From NCBI GenBank assembly GCA_002791595.1, contig PFXJ01000024.1, positions 33,339 to 69,249 of the forward strand: 35,911 bases of DNA, given 5' to 3'. Both the position numbers and the translations under genes were made by a program. This document shows positions 8,482 through 16,263 of this stretch, piece by piece. The stretch comes from a candidate division Zixibacteria bacterium CG_4_9_14_3_um_filter_46_8. GTDB taxonomy: Bacteria > Zixibacteria > MSB-5A5 > UM-FILTER-46-8. The notes beneath the pieces are model-generated. The model was not told where the DNA came from, ran no database searches, and worked only from the letters and a program-made list of their open reading frames with translations. How positions within the stretch are numbered: position 1 is the first letter of the stretch; every line of letters starts with the position of its first letter.

Positions 8482-9533
8482 TTACTTCAATAGAATCATC
8501 TTCCTGATAATCATCCTTTCATTGCACCGCAATTTATAGAAATAGATTCCGCTCGGCATTCCATTTCCCTTTCCATCCATACCGTTCCATGGAATAGAAT
8601 ATGAACCTCGGTCGAATTCTCGATTAATTAGAACCGTTACCTCCTGCCCCAATAAATTGAATATCCTTAGCTCCACATTTGAGTTTTCACTAATCTCAAA
8701 CATAATAGAGGTTGAGGAGTTAAAGGGATTAGGGTAATTCAGAGTATAAGAGCGATTCAGAAGTAAGTCATCATGCTTTCCTCCATCAGGAAATCGTTTC
8801 GGATCTGCCAATTGACCCCAAACTCTATAATTCAGCGAGATTGACTCCGGCTCACATGGATACCAACCCAGAAATTGCATCGTAATCGGATTGTAAACCT
8901 TGTAAACATAAGTAAGCAATTGGCATCCTGTTTCGCTTACCGATTGAGGATCGACTACGCAGTAACCGCTCTGGTAATTTGGATTCGAGGCAGACCAACC
9001 TATAGTGCCATGCCCTACACCCCATACATTTGGCTCGGAGCACTTTTCGAAATCGATAAAATTCGGCTCCGCATAAAGCACCGCGCCATGCTCATAAACC
9101 GCCTCAATAGCGTGAAGAACATCTACACTATTCTCCAAATGAAATAGATAAACCTGTGATAAGTCCGGCACCAGAACCCTACGCCCACGAACATATCTGA
9201 TGGTGTCCCCCGGTTCGCAATCTCCGAAAACACGATGACTGAAATCACTCCGATCTCAGTCAGAAGATTAAATAGACCGTTATCAACTTCGCATTGATAG
9301 AGCGGTGTGTCTGTTCCCCCATTTGGCATATCCAAGTATCCATTCTTGAGCCGGGCGATGAATTGGTCGGCCTTGAAATCGATCCCCGGCTCACCGGGCG
9401 GCGGAATCCTAATCTCATTTCCATTCTCGTCGCGGATTATCTCTCTGGGCCTGATGGCGAATGCCGCTTCAAAGATAGCGAGGCAAATAATTACCCCTAC
9501 CCCAATTACAAGAATCGCCTTTTTGAAATCCAT
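8482..9533 (-). pseudogene. subtilase-propeptide-like secreted protein with sorting tail, frameshifted
   Basis: Two overlapping ORFs (9123-9551 and 8482-9171) are parts of one gene. The first has a signal peptide (start ATG 9533 with GGGA upstream) and a fervidolysin/S8-propeptide-like region (FKADQFIARLKNGY ... LLTEIGVISV). The second frame, read upstream of its nominal GTG, continues sensibly as RVFGDCEPGDTIRYVRGRR, then VPDLSQVYLFHLE and AVLYAEPNFID, the end of such a propeptide. The switch falls near 9233-9236, consistent with loss of one base between ATC and GTG. No subtilase catalytic domain follows. Instead about 100 residues lead straight to an NYPNPFNSSTSI ... SGIYFYKL sorting tail. 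It could be a sequencing error, a real pseudogene or, less likely, programmed frameshifting. Confidence 0.7.
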
Positions 9534-9565
9534 AACATTCCCGATCAGCATATTAAATCGGAGTA

Positions 9566-9590
9566 AAGACCGTGGGGGTCTTGACCTACA
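9566..9590. repeat. GGTCTTGACCTAC hairpin repeat, copy 1
   Basis: AAGACC - GTGGG - GGTCTT forms a hairpin followed by GACCTAC. The 13-mer GGTCTTGACCTAC (9577-9589) recurs exactly at 12152-12164, again as the right half of a hairpin and again in an intergenic region. Confidence 0.65.
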
Positions 9591-9745
9591 GAATCGTTCG
9601 AGAAATATAATTCGAAGCTTCCATCACATCCGCAAGCAGTATTGGATTTGGCATTATCCTGAATATATATGAAAATAATATAATCATTGGAAACCCAATT
9701 GTCAATCAAAATCCCCAAGAACGACTGTTTCTTAATGAGAATGGA

Positions 9746-9791
9746 AACCCCCGGTCGAGGATCCCGATTTAATCGGGGGCACCCGGGGGTT
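9746..9791. repeat. two-tier hairpin downstream of groEL
   Basis: Outer arms AACCCCCGG / CCGGGGGTT (9 of 9) enclose inner arms CCCGAT / ATCGGG with a TTA loop. It lies 38 bases beyond the groEL stop on the transcribed (minus) side, so it may protect or end the groESL message. It shares its layout and CGAT-loop-ATCG apex with the hairpins at 7345 and 12179. Confidence 0.65.
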
Positions 9792-9829
9792 AAAAATAGC
9801 ATTGCAAAAATGGATTTCGAGGATGAGGA

Positions 9830-11482
<1,653 letters not shown>

Positions 11483-11770
11483 CTAACCGACGATAGCCAG
11501 GATGTCGGATTCCCGCATTATTAAATATTCAACGTCATCAACTGTAACTTCAGTGCCGGAATATTTGCCATAAAGCACCTTATCGCCGGCCTTGACTTCC
11601 ATTGGCACCGTTTTGCCTTCATCGCTGACCCGGCCCGGGCCGACTGCGATTATTTTCCCTTCCTGCGGCTTTTCCTTGGCAGTGTCGGGTATAATGATGG
11701 AACCTTTTTTTACCTCTTTTTCCTCCAAGGGCTTTATTAAGACCCTGTCAGCAAGCGGTTTAACGTTCAT
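11483..11770 (-). CDS. groES: co-chaperonin GroES (Hsp10)
   Basis: This is the 95-residue heptameric lid of GroEL. Family features are plain: the start [17 protein letters not shown], the mobile loop around [18 protein letters not shown], the VGPGR turn, and the end [19 protein letters not shown] strong AGGAGGAG sequence sits just before the ATG. It is the first gene of the groES-groEL operon, with the HrcA operator in its leader about 70 bases upstream. Confidence 0.99.
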   Translation of the reverse strand: MNVKPLADRVLIKPLEEKEVKKGSIIIPDTAKEKPQEGKIIAVGPGRVSDEGKTVPMEVKAGDKVLYGKYSGTEVTVDDVEYLIMRESDILAIVG

Positions 11771-11840
11771 CTTCTCCTCCTACGTGTGGTAGATATTGAT
11801 AGTTTGTTGTTATTGAATCATAATGTAAACAGTATAATTG

Positions 11841-11867
11841 TTAGCACTCATCTGTTTAGAGTGCTAA
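11841..11867. promoter_or_regulatory. CIRCE operator (HrcA binding site) of groESL
   Basis: TTAGCACTC - nine bases - GAGTGCTAA is a perfect match to the CIRCE consensus. It lies in the groES leader. By established knowledge HrcA binds CIRCE and represses the chaperonin operon until heat stress. hrcA itself is not in the window. Confidence 0.97.
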
Positions 11868-11882
11868 TAATATTATACGCCG

Positions 11883-11911
11883 AATTTAGCTTGGGGTTCC
11901 GGAGTTGTCAA
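11883..11911 (-). promoter_or_regulatory. groESL sigma70-type promoter
   Basis: On the minus strand a perfect TTGACA (11906-11911), a 17-base spacer and TAAATT (11883-11888) lie directly upstream of CIRCE. This would place the operator in the 5' untranslated region. A TATAAT at 11872-11877 is an alternative -10 but has no well-spaced -35. Confidence 0.6.
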
Positions 11912-11988
11912 GGATTATTTTTTTAGCAGTCGAATTGACTCATAAAAAGGGTAACCGCAAAGGATAAAAAATGGGGTGGGGAAAGGGT

Positions 11989-12112
11989 CGTTGCCTCATA
12001 TTACAGGTAACTTAATGAATTCAAATTGAAAGGAATTTTTAAACTGGTTAAAGTTACCACCTATATGAGGCAACGTATCTAAACCTAAAGTTACCTTTTT
12101 GAATGAGGGAAC
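11989..12112. repeat. three-arm imperfect repeat upstream of groESL
   Basis: Arm A (11989-12013, CGTTGCCTCATAT...GGTAACTT) is an imperfect inverted copy of arm B (12051-12075, AAGTTACC...ATATGAGGCAACG), with about 21 of 25 bases pairing across a 37-base AT-rich centre. A more diverged arm C (about 12087-12112, AAAGTTACC...ATGAGGGAACG) repeats arm B directly. The A-B unit resembles a very small terminal-inverted-repeat element or a long RNA hairpin. No ORF lies within. Confidence 0.6.
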
Positions 12113-12137
12113 GCGGGCTTGACTCCTTAGAAATATG

Positions 12138-12164
12138 CGTCAAGACACGAAGGTCTTGACCTAC
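12138..12164. repeat. GGTCTTGACCTAC hairpin repeat, copy 2
   Basis: GTCAAGAC - ACGAAG - GTCTTGAC is a perfect 8-base-pair stem followed by CTAC. It shares the 13-mer GGTCTTGACCTAC with the copy at 9577-9589. The differing left arms keep their own complementarity, as expected for REP-type elements. Confidence 0.65.
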
Positions 12165-12178
12165 GAGACCAAAAGATA

Positions 12179-12208
12179 AGGGGTTTCGATGATGCAATCG
12201 AAACCCCT
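12179..12208 (-). terminator. terminator-like hairpin after serC
   Basis: Perfect 12-base arms AGGGGTTTCGAT / ATCGAAACCCCT flank a six-base loop, about 28 bases beyond the serC stop. Read on the minus strand the stem is followed by TATCTTTT, a weak U-tract, so it may end the DUF1015-serA-serC transcript. It also belongs to the CGAT-apex hairpins seen at 7345 and 9746. Confidence 0.55.
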
Positions 12209-12236
12209 AATTTCTGGCTAAATATTAGATGGCCCG

Positions 12237-13322
12237 CTAATTGGATTTCTTGAATTTCTCCATAAATTCGACTACTTTATGGGCGCCATCAAGGGTCAAA
12301 GCGTTATAAAGCGAAATCCGTATCCCGCCGACGCTCCGATGTCCTTTCAGCCCAATAAAAGCTTCAGTTTTGGCTTCGGATAGGAATTTTTTTTCCAGGT
12401 CCTCCGAGGGAAGGCGCAGGGTGATATTCATCCAGCTACGGCTATCTTTCTCGGTAGTCCCCTTGAAATAATCCGGATATCTGTCCATTATTCCATACAC
12501 GGCATCTTTTTTGGCTGCGTTCACTTTTTCGATTGCCTGCAAGCCGCCCTGTTTCTTTATCCATTCCAGAACCAGTTTCACTATATACACGCCAAACACC
12601 GGCGGAGTATTATAGAGTGAACTGTCTTTGGCGTGGGTGCGGTAATCGAACATCGTGGGAAGGCCATCTTTGCATTTCGCCAGCATCTCATTGCGAATTA
12701 TCACCACAGTAACTCCGGCAGGACCGAGATTTTTCTGGGCGCCAGCATAAATAAGCGAGTATTTGCTGAAATCAGTCCGCATAGAAAGGATATCGGAGGA
12801 CATATCGGCCACCAGAGGCACATTGCCTGCTTCAGGAACAAAATGATATTGGGTGCCTTCGATGGTATTATTGGTGGTGATATGGAGATAAACTGTATTG
12901 GACGGGAATTTGATATCAGCTTTCTTGGGAATAAATGAATAATTCTTTTCTTTGGAGGAAGCGGCCACGTGAACATCACCAAATATCTTGGCTTCTTTCA
13001 TTGCTTTCGATGACCAAGTGCCGGTATTAACATAAGCCCCAGTTTTGCCGCCAATAAGGAAATTCATCGGGACCATCGCAAATTGCGAAGATGCCCCTCC
13101 GCCGACGAAGAGGACTTTGTAATTATCACCCAATCCCATCAGATCTTTCATTAGAGCCATCGCCGTATTATTGATTTCCTCGTACTCCGCAGAGCGATGG
13201 GAGATTTCGATGACCGACATACCGGTTCCCTTATAGCTGATGAACTCTTCCTGGACTATTTTCAGGACATCCAGAGGAAGAGTGGAGGGACCGGGGTTGA
13301 AATTAAAGACTCTATTTGTCAT
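12237..13322 (-). CDS. serC: phosphoserine aminotransferase
   Basis: This is the PLP-dependent class V transaminase that converts 3-phosphohydroxypyruvate and glutamate to O-phosphoserine and 2-oxoglutarate, the second step of serine synthesis. The 361 residues match the family. FNFNPGPSTLP opens the protein, VLFVGGGASSQF lies near residue 70, and the PLP Lys is K197 in YAGAQKNLGPAG. HRSVGGIRISLYNA, which binds the substrate phosphate, is at the end. It follows serA by 35 bases and is the last gene of the unit, with a hairpin downstream. Confidence 0.97.
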   Translation of the reverse strand: MTNRVFNFNPGPSTLPLDVLKIVQEEFISYKGTGMSVIEISHRSAEYEEINNTAMALMKDLMGLGDNYKVLFVGGGASSQFAMVPMNFLIGGKTGAYVNTGTWSSKAMKEAKIFGDVHVAASSKEKNYSFIPKKADIKFPSNTVYLHITTNNTIEGTQYHFVPEAGNVPLVADMSSDILSMRTDFSKYSLIYAGAQKNLGPAGVTVVIIRNEMLAKCKDGLPTMFDYRTHAKDSSLYNTPPVFGVYIVKLVLEWIKKQGGLQAIEKVNAAKKDAVYGIMDRYPDYFKGTTEKDSRSWMNITLRLPSEDLEKKFLSEAKTEAFIGLKGHRSVGGIRISLYNALTLDGAHKVVEFMEKFKKSN

Positions 13323-13357
13323 ATTTTATCCTCACATAATTAAATCATTTTAGTCGC

Positions 13358-14236
13358 TTATTTTTTGCCAGCATATTCGCCAATCAATTTATCCACGATT
13401 TCGCCGATTCTCAACAAGTTTTCATTAGTGGAAGCTCCGATATGGGGCGCCATCACGACATTGGGGGCATTCATTAGTGGCGAATTTTCGGGGGGGTCCG
13501 AGTACCAGACATCATTGCCATAGCCAGCGAGCTTCCCACTTTTGAGGGCGCCCACGACATCTTCCTCGATTATGGATTTAGCGCGACCAGTATTAATCAA
13601 GTAAGCTCCGTTTTTGAATTCTTTCAAGGTTTCCTTGTTGATCATTCCCCTAGTCTCATCTGTAAGGGGCATGTGTAAGGAGATATAGTCGGAGACATTG
13701 AGGACTTCCTTGATGGATGGCTTCATTTGGGCGAAAGGATTGGATTTGACGAAAGGATCATAGGCAACCACTTTCATTCCGAAGGCGACTGCTCTTTTAG
13801 CCAGCTCAGTGCCGATACGGCCGATACCGAGGATTCCCAAAGTTTTTTCATATAGCTCGGTGCGCTTGAGCTCTTTTTTCAGCCATTTCCCTTCATGCAT
13901 AGACTGATTCGCTTCAGTCAGACGGTTGGGCATAGCGATCATCAGGGCGAAAGCCAATTCGGCCACAGCGATAGAGGAGGCTTCGGCGGTATTATAAACT
14001 ATGATCCCCTTCTGCTTGGCATAGGCCTGATCGACATTGTCCAGTCCGACGCCTCCGCGGATTACGAGCTTCATTTTGGGGGCGGAATCGATATACTCTT
14101 TAGTGACTTTGGTTTTACTGCGGATCAAGACAATTTCAGCCTCTGCCAATCTGCTCTTATCTTCGGTTACTTCACCATATCTGGAGAGCTTTTTGGGGAG
14201 GCCGGGGTCGAATGCATCTGAAATTAGAATTAACAT
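13358..14236 (-). CDS. serA: D-3-phosphoglycerate dehydrogenase (short form)
   Basis: This D-2-hydroxyacid dehydrogenase probably oxidises 3-phosphoglycerate with NAD+ in the first step of serine synthesis, as judged from its place between DUF1015 and serC. At 292 residues it is the compact form with no ACT or ASB regulatory domain. The NAD Rossmann motif is LGILGIGRIG (residues 133-142), catalytic Arg218 lies in LINTGRAK and catalytic His265 in APHIGAST. The usual catalytic Glu before PP appears as Asp247 (WYSDPPENSPL), unless Glu250 takes its place. Another 2-hydroxyacid substrate cannot be excluded, but the operon makes phosphoglycerate most likely. Confidence 0.9.
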   Translation of the reverse strand: MLILISDAFDPGLPKKLSRYGEVTEDKSRLAEAEIVLIRSKTKVTKEYIDSAPKMKLVIRGGVGLDNVDQAYAKQKGIIVYNTAEASSIAVAELAFALMIAMPNRLTEANQSMHEGKWLKKELKRTELYEKTLGILGIGRIGTELAKRAVAFGMKVVAYDPFVKSNPFAQMKPSIKEVLNVSDYISLHMPLTDETRGMINKETLKEFKNGAYLINTGRAKSIIEEDVVGALKSGKLAGYGNDVWYSDPPENSPLMNAPNVVMAPHIGASTNENLLRIGEIVDKLIGEYAGKK

Positions 14237-14253
14237 AAAAAGTATCCTTTAAG

Positions 14254-15498
14254 CTAATCAGTTAATAAATTTACTACAAGGCCATCGCGGAGTTTGGGCT
14301 CAAACCAAGTCGATTTGGGCGGCATCACTTCTCCGGCGTCAGCCACCTTTAGTAATTGGCTAATTGAAGTTGGATATAGAGAGAAGGCGATTTTGTATTC
14401 TCCGGAATCAACCAATTTGATTAATTCATCAGTCCCCCTGATACCGCCAATAAAATCGATTCGTTTGTCAGTTTTCGGGTTGGCAATCCCAAGGATGGGA
14501 GCAATTAGATTTTCTCCAAGGATGGCGGCATCGATGGAGCCGGTGGGATCATCCGGATTAAAGCTACCGGGTTTACATTTGAAAAGAAACCATTTCCCTT
14601 CGCAATAGATACCGATGTTATGAGGTTGCGAGGGCTTTATGGGGCCGCTTTGAGGCCTAATTTCGAAATTTCCCGCCGCCACATTAAGGAATTGCTCAAG
14701 TGTAAGGCCATTCAAGTCCTTGATGACCCGATTATAAGGCATAATGCTGAGTTCCTTATCCGGGAAGATGACATTTAGGAAGAAATTATAAATTTCACCG
14801 CCGGTATGCTTGGGATTTTTTTCTTTGAATTGACGGCGGATTTCAGAAGCCGACTGGCTACGGTGATGCCCATCGGCGATATACATATAAGGAAGTCGTG
14901 CAAATGCTTCGGTTATATTTCTAATGGTGGCTTCTTCAGCAATCACCCAGAATTCGTGCCGTATCCCGTCATCGGCAACAAAATTATATGCGGGGGGGAT
15001 AAGCATAATATGTTTGAAAAGCCGATCAATTTCCTCATTATATCTATAAGTGGTGAAAACGGGTCCCACTTGAGCTTGAAGGAATGATATGTGTTTGGCG
15101 CGGTCGGCAACTTTTTCGGGACGGGTATGCTCGTGCTTTTTGATTTTGCCGGCATCATATTCATCTACCGAGGTCAATGCCACCAAGCCGGTCTGACGGC
15201 GGTTTTCCATAGTCAGGCGATATAAGTAAAAGCAGGGTTTGGGATCGCGAATCATAATGCCATCATTGATGAGTCGCGCTAAGTTCTCTTTGCCGCGTTG
15301 ATATACTTTTTCGCTATAGGGATCCGTATTATCATCGAATTCCAATTCCGCCTTACTTATGCGAAGAAATGAGACAGAGTTAGCCCCAGCCATCATTCGG
15401 GCCTCTTTCGTATTAAGCACATCATAAGGCGGTGAGGCGACCTGTTTGACATATTCTGGTTTTGGTCTCAAGCCTGTGAATGGTCTTACTATTGACAC
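14254..15498 (-). CDS. DUF1015 family protein of the serine operon
   Basis: This 414-residue cytosolic protein belongs to DUF1015. Conserved signatures include VRPFTGLRP and VASPPYDV at the N-terminus, KKHEHTRPEK (about 120-129) and the hallmark YIADGHHRSQSA (about 206-217). The start is a GTG preceded by GGAGG, with a promoter-like sequence upstream, so it leads the operon. It is 17 bases from serA. The ADGHH motif recalls ParB/SerK-like phosphotransfer proteins. With no serB phosphatase in view, a role in phosphoserine/serine interconversion is tempting, but that is inference. Confidence 0.9.
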   Translation of the reverse strand: MSIVRPFTGLRPKPEYVKQVASPPYDVLNTKEARMMAGANSVSFLRISKAELEFDDNTDPYSEKVYQRGKENLARLINDGIMIRDPKPCFYLYRLTMENRRQTGLVALTSVDEYDAGKIKKHEHTRPEKVADRAKHISFLQAQVGPVFTTYRYNEEIDRLFKHIMLIPPAYNFVADDGIRHEFWVIAEEATIRNITEAFARLPYMYIADGHHRSQSASEIRRQFKEKNPKHTGGEIYNFFLNVIFPDKELSIMPYNRVIKDLNGLTLEQFLNVAAGNFEIRPQSGPIKPSQPHNIGIYCEGKWFLFKCKPGSFNPDDPTGSIDAAILGENLIAPILGIANPKTDKRIDFIGGIRGTDELIKLVDSGEYKIAFSLYPTSISQLLKVADAGEVMPPKSTWFEPKLRDGLVVNLLTD

Positions 15499-15547
15499 TT
15501 ATACCTCCGGACCGAATCGGACATTGTGAAAAGATATACAATCTAAT

Positions 15548-15576
15548 AATCTAAACAAAATGCTCGTGATATTCAA
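15548..15576 (-). promoter_or_regulatory. promoter of the DUF1015-serA-serC operon
   Basis: On the minus strand TTGAAT (15571-15576), a 17-base spacer and TAGATT (15548-15553) precede the GTG start by about 50 bases. A good ribosome-binding site (GGAGG) follows in the leader. Confidence 0.45.
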
Positions 15577-15657
15577 GATATTTATCAAACAATCTAGCGA
15601 AATTGGGCCCGACGGATTAGCCGCGGCGAATGGTAGCAATACCCAAAGTCGATTAAT

Positions 15658-16260
15658 TTATGAGGATAGCGAACAAAGCATTTGGTAAATTTTCTTGACC
15701 ACCGGCCCTAAATCCTTGACCATACGATTATTCTCTATGGTGATATCTGCCCGCCGTATTTTTTCTTCTTGATTCAGTTGAGCATCTGTTCGCTGTTGCG
15801 CTTCCTTTTCGGTCAAACCGGAGGAGACCAACCTTTTGATACGAAGCCAATACTCCGCGTGAACGGTTATGATTTTGTCAAACCAATCGGCGATCCCCCA
15901 CTCAAAAATAAGAGCGGCATCAACCACCAGGAGACCTTGGGGACTCACGGCAGGGTGAGCTTCTATTTGCCTTTTCAATTCGATCAGCAAAGGGGGATGT
16001 ACTATTTGGTCAAGCTTGCTCATTTGAGTTGGAGAGGAGAAGGCGATTTTGCCAAGTTTTCTTCGAAGCAATTTGCCATCGTCGTCAAGTATTTCTGCGC
16101 CAAATGCCTTAGTCAATGAATTGAGGATCTTAGGACTGGAATCCACCACTTCTTTGCCGATTTGATCGCCTGAGATAATTGCAGCTCCGAGTTCCTTCAG
16201 GATGCCTGCCACAATAGTCTTGCCCGCACCCGGGCATCCGGTAAGACCAATAACCGGCAT
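15658..16260 (-). CDS. coaE: dephospho-CoA kinase
   Basis: This P-loop kinase phosphorylates dephospho-CoA, the final step of coenzyme A synthesis. The Walker A motif GCPGAGKT is at residues 8-15. AAIISGDQIGKEVV carries the conserved Asp of the CoA-binding region, VVDAALIFEWG is the family motif before the lid, and RRADITIEN lies near the C-terminus. The 200-residue length is standard. It begins three bases after the polA stop and is the last gene of the minus-strand train starting at ftsK. Confidence 0.95.
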   Translation of the reverse strand: MPVIGLTGCPGAGKTIVAGILKELGAAIISGDQIGKEVVDSSPKILNSLTKAFGAEILDDDGKLLRRKLGKIAFSSPTQMSKLDQIVHPPLLIELKRQIEAHPAVSPQGLLVVDAALIFEWGIADWFDKIITVHAEYWLRIKRLVSSGLTEKEAQQRTDAQLNQEEKIRRADITIENNRMVKDLGPVVKKIYQMLCSLSS

Positions 16261-16263
16261 TTT

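Noticed and set aside
9545-9802. 85-residue ORF between groEL and the frameshifted gene
   Set aside because: It runs through two palindromic repeats and has low-quality composition, with no ribosome-binding site or family-like motif.
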